DNA of 64,000 nucleotides from Eubacterium oxidoreducens (GCF_900104415.1 NZ_FMXR01000005.1:124001-188000), one strand, 5' to 3'; counted from the first letter of the stretch, positions 43,412 through 52,890 are shown. Translations and numbers: made by a program. Notes: generated by a model from the letters alone, not told the origin.

Positions 43412-44572
43412 ATGAAAAATATTGTATTATTTCCGCATGGCGGAAGTGGGAATCATGGTTGTGAAGCACTTGTTCGTACAACTGCCGGCTTAATGAATAA
43501 GTATCCCGGGCAGGTATTTTCCGACCGGCCGGAGGAAGACTATCGTTATATCGGAGAAGATTTAATTGAGATTCATAAATCCAAAAAGACGATATCAAGA
43601 TTGTCAAGTGAGTATGTAAAAGGGTTTATTGGTACGAGAATAAAAAAGAATCCGTTGGCATTTGATGAAATCGGATATCAGCCGGTTATTGATGCATGTA
43701 ATCAGGATACGTTACTGCTTTCCATTGGAGGAGACAATTATTGCTACGGCGATAACGACTACTTATATATGGTGAATCGGATTGTAAGAGCGAAGGGAAC
43801 GAAGACCGTTTTATGGGGGTGTTCAATCGGACCTGAGAATCTGACCGACAAGATGAGAGAAGATTTAAAAGGTTACGATATGATTGTTACAAGAGAGTCG
43901 CTTTCTTATGAGAATCTAAAACAGATTAATCCGAATACCGTGCTATGCGCAGATCCGGCATTTACCATGGAAATGCAAGAGGCGGTGATACCAGACGGTC
44001 TAGGGAATAATCCATACATCTGTATCAATGTCAGTCCGATGATTCAAAGCAAGGAAGCAAAAGAAGGTATTACGCTTGCCAATTATCGAACGCTGATGCA
44101 GGGGATTTTGGATCATACGAACTTCGATATAGCGCTGCTCCCACATGTTGTCTGGGAGGCAAATGACGATCGAAAACCTTTGATGCAGTTATATGAAGAG
44201 TATAAAGACAGCGGTCGCATCTATATGATTGAAGACCAAAACTGTCTGCAGCTGAAAAGTATCATTTCAAAAAGTGAAGTTACGGTAGCGGCAAGGACGC
44301 ATGCTTCGGTTGCGGCTTATTCAACGGCGGTACCGACGCTGGTGGTAGGATACTCGATTAAGGCGAGAGGAATTGCAAAAGACTTATTTGGAACGGAAGA
44401 AGGTTATGTCATTCCGGTGCAAAGTTTAGATCAGGAAGAGGATTTGTATCAGGCTTTTGTGCAGATTCTAAATCGTAAGGAAGAAATTCGAGACCATCTT
44501 ACAAAGATACTTCCGGAATATGTGAAACGAGCACGAAGCGCGGCAGAACTTGTATGGAAAGAGGTGGAATAA
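43412..44572 (+). CDS. Polysaccharide pyruvyl transferase family protein
   Basis: 386 residues. The N-terminus FPHGGSGNHGCEALVRTT and the later LLSIGGDNYCYGDN, WGCSIGPENL, IVTRESLSYENL, CADPAFTME and VAARTHASVAAYSTAVPTL match the PssM/CsaB-like pyruvyl transferase family, including the R-x-H motif thought to act in catalysis. Such enzymes put a ketal-linked pyruvate from phosphoenolpyruvate on a sugar, adding negative charge. It is followed without a gap by the hydrolase gene. Confidence 0.88.
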   Translation: MKNIVLFPHGGSGNHGCEALVRTTAGLMNKYPGQVFSDRPEEDYRYIGEDLIEIHKSKKTISRLSSEYVKGFIGTRIKKNPLAFDEIGYQPVIDACNQDTLLLSIGGDNYCYGDNDYLYMVNRIVRAKGTKTVLWGCSIGPENLTDKMREDLKGYDMIVTRESLSYENLKQINPNTVLCADPAFTMEMQEAVIPDGLGNNPYICINVSPMIQSKEAKEGITLANYRTLMQGILDHTNFDIALLPHVVWEANDDRKPLMQLYEEYKDSGRIYMIEDQNCLQLKSIISKSEVTVAARTHASVAAYSTAVPTLVVGYSIKARGIAKDLFGTEEGYVIPVQSLDQEEDLYQAFVQILNRKEEIRDHLTKILPEYVKRARSAAELVWKEVE

Positions 44573-45723
44573 TGGGAGTTATCATTGTACTGGTTATCTT
44601 GATTATTTACGCTGTTATTACCATTGCGTTTTGGGGAACGGATGCATCGGCCAATCTTAAAAGAAATATGAGACGACGCGGAATTGGCAGATGGGGTGAG
44701 CGTGGTTCCTGGAAGAGGGCGGTTGTAGAGTGTGCCTATGATTGGTTGTTTCATACACCGGTTGTGCAGCAGACCGACAGCCAAAGATATGTATTGCTTG
44801 ATAAGTTACAAGGAAAATATAAAAATGCAACGATCCAAAGCTGGCAGACGGCCTGCCTGGTACTTGGTCTGGATCATTTGCAGTCTGAGCGTGCGTGTCA
44901 GGAAATTGCCAAATGGAGAGAACGTGTACTAAGTGCGGATGGAAGCTGGAAGCAGCAGGTGGACAAGGTGGATTATGCAATGCTTGCCTATGCGGTATTA
45001 AAGACGTCGCCGCATCCGGAGCAGGTCAGACCTGCGATGAATCGAATGGTAGAAGTGCTTGAGAATAATCTCTGTGAAGATGGTATGATCAGTTATTCAC
45101 AAGGAAAACATTCTCTGGTTCGATTTGTTGATACACTTGGAATGGTATGTCCATTTCTGGCATTATACGCAAAGGTATATCAGGAACCCAAATATATTGA
45201 GCTTGCCGTTTCACAGATTCGAAAGTTTCGGGAATTTGGGATGTATGAGGGAACGCAGCTTGCCTGCCATGCATTTCAGGTTAAGAAAGGATTACCGCTT
45301 AGTATTTATGGATGGGGAAGAGGTCAGGCCTGGTATATTCTTGGCTTGATGGATACGTATCTGGAACTGGAGGACGGACCGGATAAGCTAGAACTTAGAA
45401 GTTATATTTACGAAGCTGCGCAGTGCTATCGTAAGTATCAAAATAAAGATGGAAGTTTTGGAAGTATTATTCAAGGCGGTGGACAGCCGGAAAGTTCGGC
45501 TACGGCTGCGCTTGCATATTTCTTTAGACAGGTTTATTACATTTTTGAAAATGATATCTATCGACAGGTTGCGGATGGAGCGCTGAGTTATTTGATGAGT
45601 AGAACCATGAAGGATGGAGCGATTGATGGTTGTCAGGGTGATACACATGGAATTGGCAGTTTTTCACAGGTGTATGATGTGATGCCGTTCGCACAGGGAT
45701 TGACAGTAAGAGCATTTTTCTAA
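44572..45723 (+). CDS. Membrane-anchored GH88/GH105-like hydrolase
   Basis: 383 residues from the ATG at 44572, which shares one base with the preceding stop; AGAGGTGGA is the ribosome site. An N-terminal membrane helix (about 3-22) has a basic following loop. The rest is an (alpha/alpha)6 barrel like unsaturated glucuronyl or rhamnogalacturonyl hydrolases: WQTACLVLGLDHL, RFVDTLGMVCPFLALYAKV, SIYGWGRGQAWYILGLMDTYLEL, DGSFGSIIQGGGQPESSATAALAYFF. Normal family members act on uronic-acid oligosaccharides during pectin or glycosaminoglycan breakdown. Here it sits in a biosynthetic cluster, so editing or release of the surface polymer is an inference. Which side of the membrane the barrel faces is uncertain. 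Confidence 0.8.
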   Translation: MGVIIVLVILIIYAVITIAFWGTDASANLKRNMRRRGIGRWGERGSWKRAVVECAYDWLFHTPVVQQTDSQRYVLLDKLQGKYKNATIQSWQTACLVLGLDHLQSERACQEIAKWRERVLSADGSWKQQVDKVDYAMLAYAVLKTSPHPEQVRPAMNRMVEVLENNLCEDGMISYSQGKHSLVRFVDTLGMVCPFLALYAKVYQEPKYIELAVSQIRKFREFGMYEGTQLACHAFQVKKGLPLSIYGWGRGQAWYILGLMDTYLELEDGPDKLELRSYIYEAAQCYRKYQNKDGSFGSIIQGGGQPESSATAALAYFFRQVYYIFENDIYRQVADGALSYLMSRTMKDGAIDGCQGDTHGIGSFSQVYDVMPFAQGLTVRAFF

Positions 45724-45782
45724 CTTTGGCTAAGAGAAATGCTCTGTGAGAATGCACACGTATATTTCGTATCGAAAGGATG

Positions 45783-47345
45783 CTATCCGCGATGTAAGAT
45801 ATGCTTAATCTTTCCGCCAATCAGAGAAACTGCATGCTTTAACATACCGATTCCGTCCTTGTATTCCGCTTGTTTATGTAAGAAAATCCAAAAAACAAGG
45901 TTAGGAACAATCGAACAAATAATAAATTTGACGATAATATCAATAAGCAAAGTAATCTCTACCAGCGAGCACAAAAAATAACAGATGCCGCCGGAAATCA
46001 GCAAAATGATCAAATAGAAAAGATAGCGTTTTAGATACAAAGCAGGCTTTACATGTAGACCGTGCTTAAAAACGGCATAAGGTTCATACCAGGTATTGGT
46101 AACGGCGCGTGAGATAGCAGTAGCCAAAAGAACGCCAAATACGCCCCAAAAGTGTCCAAGCAATAAGGATAAGCCAATGTTGATAAGCGCAGTTATAATC
46201 AAGATATATTGACCATATTTAAACAATCCGAGAGTCGTCTTAAAGGATAGGACGGCATTTTGCATTCCAACCATATAGAAGTTAAATGCAAGAATAATCG
46301 GAATCGCGAGATTCATCATATAGTCTTCGCCAAAACATAGATGTACCAGTTGACTTGACACAAAAGCAATGCCGATTGCACACCAGCCGAATAACCAGAA
46401 ATTGGCCAGATTAATCGTGTGAAACAGGTGGAGCTTTCGTTCGTCGGATTCTTGGGCATTGAAATTACCGATGCTGGCAGTGAGGCCATTGAAGACAAAT
46501 CCCAGCATAGAATTTAAGATACCGGAGAATAAGGTATAGTTCGATAAGAGTCCCACTTGAACAAGACCTCTTATAGAAGTAATGATAATATTATCCGTAT
46601 TGTTTACGAGAACACCGCTAAGTTTGTAAAAGAGAAGGGACTTGGTATCCTTTGCAATTTGCATACGTTCCTCTTTGGGAAGCGGTGTAATCTTTTTGCC
46701 GACAATAAAAGGATATTGTTTTTTGGCAATATAGGATATCGTAAAATTATAAAGTAAAGTAGCAATTAGTTGAATCAGCAGATATAATAAGAAATTGTGT
46801 GTGACAATTAATAATATAATCTGCACAATATTTTGCGCAATAATAAAGACGTAATGAACGCCAACAACCAGATAATTCTTTTGATCGGCAGTAAGAAGCG
46901 TTGTCCGGTAGGTAAAGAAATACGAAGACGCTGTATTAAAAAGGAAAATCAGATAAATGACATAGAGATTTTCCGGAATGGTCCAGCTACCGTTCATAAG
47001 CGCAGGAAGAAAAGGAATAAGGCAAAGTCCGATACCGGCAACCACGAGTCCGATGATACGATAGACTTTACCAAAGAATTGCACCAAAGAGGCAATCTTA
47101 TCTTCGTTTTTGTCGGCAAGTGGTTTGTAAAGGGCATAGACAATTGCAGTACCGATTCCAAGGTCTGCGAGAGAAAGCATGGTAAGGATGTCTCCGAATA
47201 AACCGTTAACACCCAGATACTCAGCTGTTAAAGTTCTGGTAAAGATGATTCGGCAGATAAAACTAAGTAGCAGATTTAATCCATAACCACCGAAACCAAC
47301 CATAATATTAAGTATAGAGTTATGCGTTCTTGATTTTTCGTTCAT
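45783..47345 (-). CDS. Polysaccharide flippase (Wzx-like, MOP superfamily)
   Basis: 520 residues with about 14 hydrophobic segments. The N-terminus NILVGF-like start, RIIFTRTLTAEYLGVNGLFGDILTMLSLADLGIGTAIVYALYKPLA is typical of PST/Wzx exporters (quoted in parts). It should flip lipid-linked repeat units to the outer face. The gene is oriented against the biosynthetic genes on both sides and shares a divergent promoter region with the GT4 gene at 47446. No hairpin terminator is seen at its end near 45724-45782. Confidence 0.9.
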   Translation of the reverse strand: MNEKSRTHNSILNIMVGFGGYGLNLLLSFICRIIFTRTLTAEYLGVNGLFGDILTMLSLADLGIGTAIVYALYKPLADKNEDKIASLVQFFGKVYRIIGLVVAGIGLCLIPFLPALMNGSWTIPENLYVIYLIFLFNTASSYFFTYRTTLLTADQKNYLVVGVHYVFIIAQNIVQIILLIVTHNFLLYLLIQLIATLLYNFTISYIAKKQYPFIVGKKITPLPKEERMQIAKDTKSLLFYKLSGVLVNNTDNIIITSIRGLVQVGLLSNYTLFSGILNSMLGFVFNGLTASIGNFNAQESDERKLHLFHTINLANFWLFGWCAIGIAFVSSQLVHLCFGEDYMMNLAIPIILAFNFYMVGMQNAVLSFKTTLGLFKYGQYILIITALINIGLSLLLGHFWGVFGVLLATAISRAVTNTWYEPYAVFKHGLHVKPALYLKRYLFYLIILLISGGICYFLCSLVEITLLIDIIVKFIICSIVPNLVFWIFLHKQAEYKDGIGMLKHAVSLIGGKIKHILHRG

Positions 47346-47370
47346 ATGATGAAATCCTTATTGATGTATT

Positions 47371-47399
47371 TTGTATTTTCTATTATCTTAGCATATAAT
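47371..47399 (+). promoter_or_regulatory. Promoter of the second glycosyltransferase operon
   Basis: TTGTAT (47371-47376), 17 bases, perfect TATAAT (47394-47399), 47 bases before the ATG at 47446. A TACCATT direct repeat lies between promoter and gene. Confidence 0.65.
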
Positions 47400-47445
47400 A
47401 AGACTATATTACCATTAAATTTACCATTGGGGGTAAGAAGAATAG

Positions 47446-48570
47446 ATGAAAAAGGTATTGTTTGTGATTGAAAGTCTCGCGGGTGGAGGAGCGGAAAAGA
47501 TTCTTACAACGATCGTAAAGAATCTAGACAAGACGAAATATGATGTCAGTGTTCTTACGATTGTTAAGACAGGGATTTATGTGAAACAGGTAGAAGAAGC
47601 TTGTAATCTGCTATATATATTAGAGGATTATGAGACTATGACCAGTCCGCTAAAAAAGATGCAATATAAGTCTGCATATAAAAAGATTTATCATGCAGAT
47701 CCGCAAAAGGTATATGAAAAATATATCACCGACGATTATGACGTGGAAATTGCATTCGTAGAAGGATTTGCAACAAAACTTGTAGCGGCATCGAACCGGC
47801 CGTCTAAGAAATATGCGTGGCTTCATATTGATATGATTGAAAATGCGCATGCGGATACCCATTATCAAAATCTAAAGGAGCACCAAAATGCTTATCATAA
47901 ATACGATGGTATCTATGCGGTATCCGATTTTGTAAGACAGCAGTTTATCCGAAAGTTTGGGGATGATTATCCGGTAGAAGTGCAATTTAATCCGGTAGAT
48001 TCAGAGGAAATCATAAAGAAAGCACAAGAGCCGATTGAGGTGGTGCGTAGAAAGCCGGTAGAATTTATTACAGTAGGCCGATTGGTGGAACAAAAAGGTT
48101 ACGATCGCCTTGCAGCGGTGACACTTCGCTTGAAGGAAGAAGGCTATGATTTTGTGATTCGTATACTAGGACAAGGACCTATGGAAGACGAATTAAAAAA
48201 CTATATTAGCCGGAATGAATTGGAAGATTATATCGAGCTTTTGGGATTTAAAAAGAATCCGTATCCATATATGAAGATGGCGGATGCATTTGTATGCTCT
48301 TCACGTTCGGAAGGATTTAGCACGGTTGCAACAGAGGCGCTGATATTAGAGAAAATGATTCTTACAACGGAATGTTCAGGAATGAGAGAGTTATTTGGCG
48401 AGTGTGAATGTGGCATCATTGAAGAAAATTCGAAAGAGGGAATCTATCGAATGATAAAGGCGTATTTGGATCAAAAACCGGATTTTGAGAAGATTCAAAA
48501 GGAACTTACTGTTCGAAAAGAGGCATTTGATTTGCGAGTGCGAATGGAAGAATTAGGACAGATACTTTAA
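47446..48570 (+). CDS. Glycosyltransferase family 4
   Basis: 374 residues: IESLAGGGAEKILTTIVKNL at the N-terminus, FITVGRLVEQKGYDRLAAVT, LLGFKKNPYPYMKMADAFVCSSRSEGFSTVATEALI (in parts) and the EX7E donor motif. It is clearly related to the GT4 at 50515: both share the GGAEKIL start, EGFSTVA-x-EAL, ECGII-x-ENSK and an unusual K-x-AWLH-x-D segment, so a local duplication is likely. It opens a five-gene operon of glycosyltransferases. Confidence 0.92.
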   Translation: MKKVLFVIESLAGGGAEKILTTIVKNLDKTKYDVSVLTIVKTGIYVKQVEEACNLLYILEDYETMTSPLKKMQYKSAYKKIYHADPQKVYEKYITDDYDVEIAFVEGFATKLVAASNRPSKKYAWLHIDMIENAHADTHYQNLKEHQNAYHKYDGIYAVSDFVRQQFIRKFGDDYPVEVQFNPVDSEEIIKKAQEPIEVVRRKPVEFITVGRLVEQKGYDRLAAVTLRLKEEGYDFVIRILGQGPMEDELKNYISRNELEDYIELLGFKKNPYPYMKMADAFVCSSRSEGFSTVATEALILEKMILTTECSGMRELFGECECGIIEENSKEGIYRMIKAYLDQKPDFEKIQKELTVRKEAFDLRVRMEELGQIL

Positions 48571-48590
48571 GCATAGGAGTATGGGGGAAT

Positions 48591-49514
48591 ATGGGAGCAA
48601 AGAGTACACTTACAATATTTACGCCAACTTATAACAGGGCATATATCATTACAAAATTATATGAATCGTTAAAACATCAAACTTCCAGGGAATTTTCCTG
48701 GCTGGTGATAGATGACGGTTCTGCAGATGATACAAAAGAAATATTTCAAAGGATTCTGTTAGACGATCATGACTTTCCGATCCGTTATGAAAGGATTGAA
48801 AATGGTGGAAAGCAAAGAGCGATTAATCGTGCCTTGCAGATGGTGGATTCGGAATATTTGTTTATCGTGGATTCAGATGATTATCTGTTGAATCATGCAG
48901 TAGAACATATCCTTGCGTGGATAGAAGAGCTTACGGAAGAAGAAAGAAAAACGCTAGCAGGCATATCCGGAGTCAGAGGACGTTACAGGGATGGCAAGCT
49001 GCAACCAATCGGCGGGGAGATTGGGTTTGAGACACCTTATATAACGGCGACGAATCTAGAAAGAAAGCAGTATAATCTAACGGCAGATATGGCAGAAATC
49101 TATCGCGTTGATTTGTTAAAAAAATACCCGTTCATAGTGGAAGAAGGGGAAAACTTTGTACCGGAAGCTGTGGTATGGGATGCAATTGCACGAGACGGAT
49201 ATAAGCTTCGTTGGTACCGGGAGATTATATATGTCTGTGAATACTTAGAAGATGGCCTGACGAAGGGAAGCTGGGCACTGATGAAAAAAAATCCGGTAGG
49301 TTATGCCAGATTGTTTTTTAACAATGCGAAAAACGCAACCGGGCCGGAGGAGAGAGCGGCTAGTGTGTTGCAGATGGCAGCACATTTATATATTGCCAAA
49401 AGAGAAGATTTGCTTGATAAGATGTGCCTGGAATTAGGGGTAAAGGTGCCTAAGATAAAAGCAAAAATTCTAGCCAAAAGAAGGCTCAAACAGTATAAAG
49501 ATATCGGAGTATAG
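48591..49514 (+). CDS. Glycosyltransferase family 2
   Basis: 307 residues: LTIFTPTYNRAYIITKLYESL, WLVIDDGSADDT, RIENGGKQRAINRALQ and FIVDSDDYLL of the GT-A fold, then AEIYRVDLLKKYPF and VPEAVVWDAIA. This subgroup is frequent in clostridial capsule clusters. GGGGGAA precedes the ATG. A Lys-rich C-terminus (KVPKIKAKILAKRRLKQ) may lie on the membrane surface. Confidence 0.9.
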   Translation: MGAKSTLTIFTPTYNRAYIITKLYESLKHQTSREFSWLVIDDGSADDTKEIFQRILLDDHDFPIRYERIENGGKQRAINRALQMVDSEYLFIVDSDDYLLNHAVEHILAWIEELTEEERKTLAGISGVRGRYRDGKLQPIGGEIGFETPYITATNLERKQYNLTADMAEIYRVDLLKKYPFIVEEGENFVPEAVVWDAIARDGYKLRWYREIIYVCEYLEDGLTKGSWALMKKNPVGYARLFFNNAKNATGPEERAASVLQMAAHLYIAKREDLLDKMCLELGVKVPKIKAKILAKRRLKQYKDIGV

Positions 49515-49528
49515 AGAAGGGGAGTAGT

Positions 49529-50518
49529 ATGAATATTAGTTGTAAAATATCCGTTATTGTGCCGGTATATAATGCTAAAAAGCAACTAGAACGGTGCGTG
49601 GAAAGTATTAGAAAGCAGACTTATTCCAATTTGGAAATTATATTTGTGGATGACGGGTCAACCGATTGCAGTTATGAAATGCTGGCAAAGTGGGAGAAAA
49701 TAGATTCTAGAATCAAAGTATTATATCATCCTCAGCATGCGAATAAAGGGGTATCCGCAAGCAGGAATCTGGGACTAGAAGCTTCAACGGGAGAATGGAT
49801 TCGTTTTGTTGACAGTGATGATTATCTTCCGGCTGATAGTATAGAACGATTGGCAGAACATATAAATGAGGATGCGAATCGATGGATGATTATTGGAAAT
49901 CAGTGCGGTGAGTATATGGGAAAGCCGATGAGATTGTACCGATCGAAAGTCTCATTTCAAGGGGAGCTTACGGCAAAGCAGCTGCTATTAAAATTAAATG
50001 AAAACGATCACTGGAATGGCCTTATTGTAGCACCATGGAATAAATTGTATAAAAAAGACATCTTTTCTAATTGCAGGTTTTTAGAAGGAATTATATACGA
50101 AGATGATGAAGTGCTTCATCACATCTTTCAGCATGATTTTAAGGCATATATAGATACGGATATTGTAGGATATGTCTATTGTAAAAATGAAGAATCTATT
50201 ACAAATCTTTCGTTTTCCAAGAGAAATCTGGATGCATTAACTGTATTTTACGAAAGGGTGCAGGCTTTTGCCGATATGCCGGAATCTTTTCAAATGGAAA
50301 ATAGAAAACTATTCTTAGAGATGTTTATAGAAAATTATGGGAAGGCGATTTGTCATCAGGTTAGCTATGATGATTGGGATGGATGGTTTCGACGGTTTCA
50401 TGCTGTAAAAAAGGAGTCGAAAAGCCTTGCCATGAAAGACAAAATACGCTTTTTCTATTTTGAGAAGATGCCAAAAAGTTATGTAAAGCATATTAGTTTG
50501 AGAGGGAAAAACAAATGA
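49529..50518 (+). CDS. Glycosyltransferase family 2
   Basis: 329 residues: ISVIVPVYNAKKQLERCVESI, IIFVDDGSTDCS, NKGVSASRNLGLEASTGEW and RFVDSDDYLP, then APWNKLYKKDIFSNCRFLEG and YEDDEVLHHIF. The architecture equals that of the GT2 at 42407. It overlaps the next gene by four bases (ATGA). Confidence 0.92.
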   Translation: MNISCKISVIVPVYNAKKQLERCVESIRKQTYSNLEIIFVDDGSTDCSYEMLAKWEKIDSRIKVLYHPQHANKGVSASRNLGLEASTGEWIRFVDSDDYLPADSIERLAEHINEDANRWMIIGNQCGEYMGKPMRLYRSKVSFQGELTAKQLLLKLNENDHWNGLIVAPWNKLYKKDIFSNCRFLEGIIYEDDEVLHHIFQHDFKAYIDTDIVGYVYCKNEESITNLSFSKRNLDALTVFYERVQAFADMPESFQMENRKLFLEMFIENYGKAICHQVSYDDWDGWFRRFHAVKKESKSLAMKDKIRFFYFEKMPKSYVKHISLRGKNK

Positions 50519-51642
50519 AGAAGATTGCTTTTTACGTAGAATCTATGGTAGTAGGTGGTGCTGAAAAGATATTGATTGATCTGGCGAATTCATTGGATCC
50601 CAAAGAATATGAGATTACGGTTATCGCTATTTTTAAAAATAGCGTTTATGATGGTTATACGTTCCGGTTTGAATCTTTTTTTAAACCACATGTAAAGTAT
50701 CAGTATCTGGTTGATAATACCAACAAGCTGAAATATCGCATGTTTAATCATAGCTATGCAAGCAAGGATAAACAAAAGATATACCGTAAACTGGTAAAAG
50801 AAAAATATGACATTGAGGTGGCTTTTTATGAAGGCATGCCGACGGAATTTGTAGCGCATTCTACAAATCCGGATGCAAAGAAATATGCATGGTTACATAC
50901 GGACAATCATCGTTTGTATAGCAATCGGCCGAAGGAGTACATAGAAGCTCAAAGAAAGTTGTATGAAAAGTATGATTGCGTTGTAGGAGTATCTGAGCAG
51001 GTGACGCAATCCTTTGAAAATTATTTTCCGGGGATTAAGACAACTACGATTTATAATATTGTGGATGATGAGATGATTCGGGAAAAATCGCAGCAAGAGA
51101 TTGATCTGCCGCCAAAAGATGAAATGACATTATTAACGGTTGGAAGGCTGGTTGAGGTTAAGGGCTATGATCGATTGATTACGAGTCTTGGACTGATAAA
51201 AAAGAAAGGTTATCGATTTCATCTATATATGATTGGGGAAGGCGAGGAACGTGAAAAACTTAGTCAGTTAATTGAGGAAAATGACTTGACTGAGGAAGTG
51301 ACGATGCTCGGACTTTTGCAAAATCCATATGCGTATATGAAGAAAGCAGATTATCTGGTGATTACCTCATATGCGGAAGGATTTAGTACCGTCGCAGTGG
51401 AAGCGCTTTTATGTGAACTGCCGATTCTGACGACGGATTGTGCAGGCATGAAGGAAATATTTGGAGAGTCCGAATGCGGAATAATATGTGAAAATTCAAA
51501 GCAGGGAATTTTAGATATGCTTCTTGCGTGCTTAAAGCATCCTGAGAAAGTTGAGGATTATAAAAAAGAGTGTCAAAACAGACGCAGCTTTTTTGAACAT
51601 GGAATACGTGTGCGAGCGTATGAAGATTTATGGAGTATATAG
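50515..51642 (+). CDS. Glycosyltransferase family 4, paralogue of 47446
   Basis: 375 residues: VESMVVGGAEKILIDLANSL, LTVGRLVEVKGYDRLITSL, LLQNPYAYMKKADYLVITSY and EGFSTVAVEALLCELPILTT with the EX7E motif. Its close likeness to the GT4 at 47446, in the same operon, points to duplication followed by divergence in acceptor or linkage. Confidence 0.92.
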   Translation: MKKIAFYVESMVVGGAEKILIDLANSLDPKEYEITVIAIFKNSVYDGYTFRFESFFKPHVKYQYLVDNTNKLKYRMFNHSYASKDKQKIYRKLVKEKYDIEVAFYEGMPTEFVAHSTNPDAKKYAWLHTDNHRLYSNRPKEYIEAQRKLYEKYDCVVGVSEQVTQSFENYFPGIKTTTIYNIVDDEMIREKSQQEIDLPPKDEMTLLTVGRLVEVKGYDRLITSLGLIKKKGYRFHLYMIGEGEEREKLSQLIEENDLTEEVTMLGLLQNPYAYMKKADYLVITSYAEGFSTVAVEALLCELPILTTDCAGMKEIFGESECGIICENSKQGILDMLLACLKHPEKVEDYKKECQNRRSFFEHGIRVRAYEDLWSI

Positions 51643-51660
51643 AAGGGATAATAAGGGAAT

Positions 51661-52686
51661 ATGGTTTCGGTTATCATTCCGGTTTATAACGTTGAACCGT
51701 ATTTGGAGGAATGCGTAAAATCCGTATTGGACAATAAGGAAATACCAATGGAAGTGTTGCTTTTGAATAATGGTTCAACAGATAAAAGCATGGAGATTTG
51801 TGAGAGATTTGGAAAAGAATATGAATCTGTTGTAGTTTATGATTTGCCTGCGGAGTATGGACTGTCAGAGGCGAGAAATTATGGGATGGATCATGCGAAG
51901 GGTGAGTATCTGTTGTTTGTAGATAGCGATGATTATATCGCAAAAGATATGATTCGAACGCTGGTGGAAGCTTCGCAAAATGGTACGGTAGATTTGGTGG
52001 AGTGTTGTTATGCAACGGTGGAAGAAACAAAGGACGGGGAGCGCAAGATCAGATATCCTCAAATTGCAACGCAAAAGGAAAGAGAATATTTAACGAAAGA
52101 AGAAGCAATTCGATACTATCTGTCAAAGAATATGATGACAGACAACAAAATGGATGTTGTTGTCTGGAATAAGTTATATTCACGTAGATTGATTGAAAAA
52201 TATGGAATTCGATTTCGAAATAATATCAATAGTGAAGATGTTTATTTTACGGCAGATGTCAGAAATGTTATGAAGTCATATTGCTTTGTGCCGGAGGTGA
52301 AATACTTTTATCGGCTTCGGCAGGGAAGTATCATGCGCTCTAAGATTACAAGAAAAAGAGCTGTTACATATGGTTGTTATGAATACTGCTATGACATGTT
52401 TATTGATATGTTTCCGGAATATCGTTCTAATTGCGCGGTTTCGGTAGTATGGCACATGTTTGAAATTCTGAAATTAATCCGGAATAATCCGGATGAGTCT
52501 TTGGCTGATATTCCGGAATTGATTCGCTCGAATTTGATAAAAAGAAAAGAAGAATGGTTGCGTATTCTTCCGGACAAGGTTACAAAAAAGATGGTAAGAA
52601 AAATCTGTAAAAGCGTGGATGCATGTTATAAATATCTGGCATGGCTAGAATGGAAAGGGAAGGTATTAAAACATATTAAAGGTTAG
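51661..52686 (+). CDS. Glycosyltransferase family 2
   Basis: 341 residues: VSVIIPVYNVEPYLEECVKSVL, LLLNNGSTDKSMEIC, YGLSEARNYGMDHAKGEY and FVDSDDYIAKDM, then VVWNKLYSRRLIEKYGIRF and NSEDVYFTADV. It is the last gene of the operon. The NNGS in place of DDGS at the second motif is a mild variation. A Lys-rich C-terminal helix follows. No strong terminator lies directly behind it. Confidence 0.92.
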   Translation: MVSVIIPVYNVEPYLEECVKSVLDNKEIPMEVLLLNNGSTDKSMEICERFGKEYESVVVYDLPAEYGLSEARNYGMDHAKGEYLLFVDSDDYIAKDMIRTLVEASQNGTVDLVECCYATVEETKDGERKIRYPQIATQKEREYLTKEEAIRYYLSKNMMTDNKMDVVVWNKLYSRRLIEKYGIRFRNNINSEDVYFTADVRNVMKSYCFVPEVKYFYRLRQGSIMRSKITRKRAVTYGCYEYCYDMFIDMFPEYRSNCAVSVVWHMFEILKLIRNNPDESLADIPELIRSNLIKRKEEWLRILPDKVTKKMVRKICKSVDACYKYLAWLEWKGKVLKHIKG

Positions 52687-52766
52687 TAAAATCTTACAAA
52701 CATTTCGAAAAAGATTTTAAATTTTCTATCAAATTAACAAAATTCACAAAAAATTAAGATTTTGTG

Positions 52767-52795
52767 TTGACATCCTTTTGGGGGAGGCATAACAT
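52767..52795 (+). promoter_or_regulatory. Promoter of the amt leader
   Basis: TTGACA (52767-52772), 17 bases, TAACAT (52790-52795), about 130 bases before the amt gene. Transcription would start near 52802 and meet the hairpin at 52834. Confidence 0.75.
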
Positions 52796-52865
52796 GAAAT
52801 CAGCAAAATTACAAAAACGACACAAAGCACAACGGCGTGTTACCTATCGGCTAGCAGATAGGTAA
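52794..52865 (+). CDS. Possible 23-residue basic leader peptide
   Basis: ATG at 52794 has GGGGGAGG six bases upstream, one of the best ribosome sites in the window. The 23 codons include five Arg, four Lys, two His-free Gln (CAA) and end inside the terminator stem. The ribosome site would be missing from RNA made by the TTGACA promoter, whose -10 box covers the ATG, so translation would need an upstream start. It may be chance. Confidence 0.3.
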   Translation: MKSAKLQKRHKAQRRVTYRLADR

Positions 52866-52890
52866 CGCGCCTTTTCTTTTTTCTTTTTTT
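52834..52890 (+). terminator. Strong terminator or attenuator in the amt leader
   Basis: A 15-bp stem with one G-T pair (GGCGTGTTACCTATC with GATAGGTAACGCGCC), an 8-base loop and about 20 nearly pure T's. It stands between a strong promoter and the amt gene, so either a short RNA of some 80 bases is made or the hairpin controls read-through into amt. Confidence 0.88.

Noticed and set aside
52834-52890. ANTAR-type antitermination target or glutamine riboswitch before amt
   Set aside because: The paired six-base loops with fixed A and G, and the conserved glnA-motif words, are not present.
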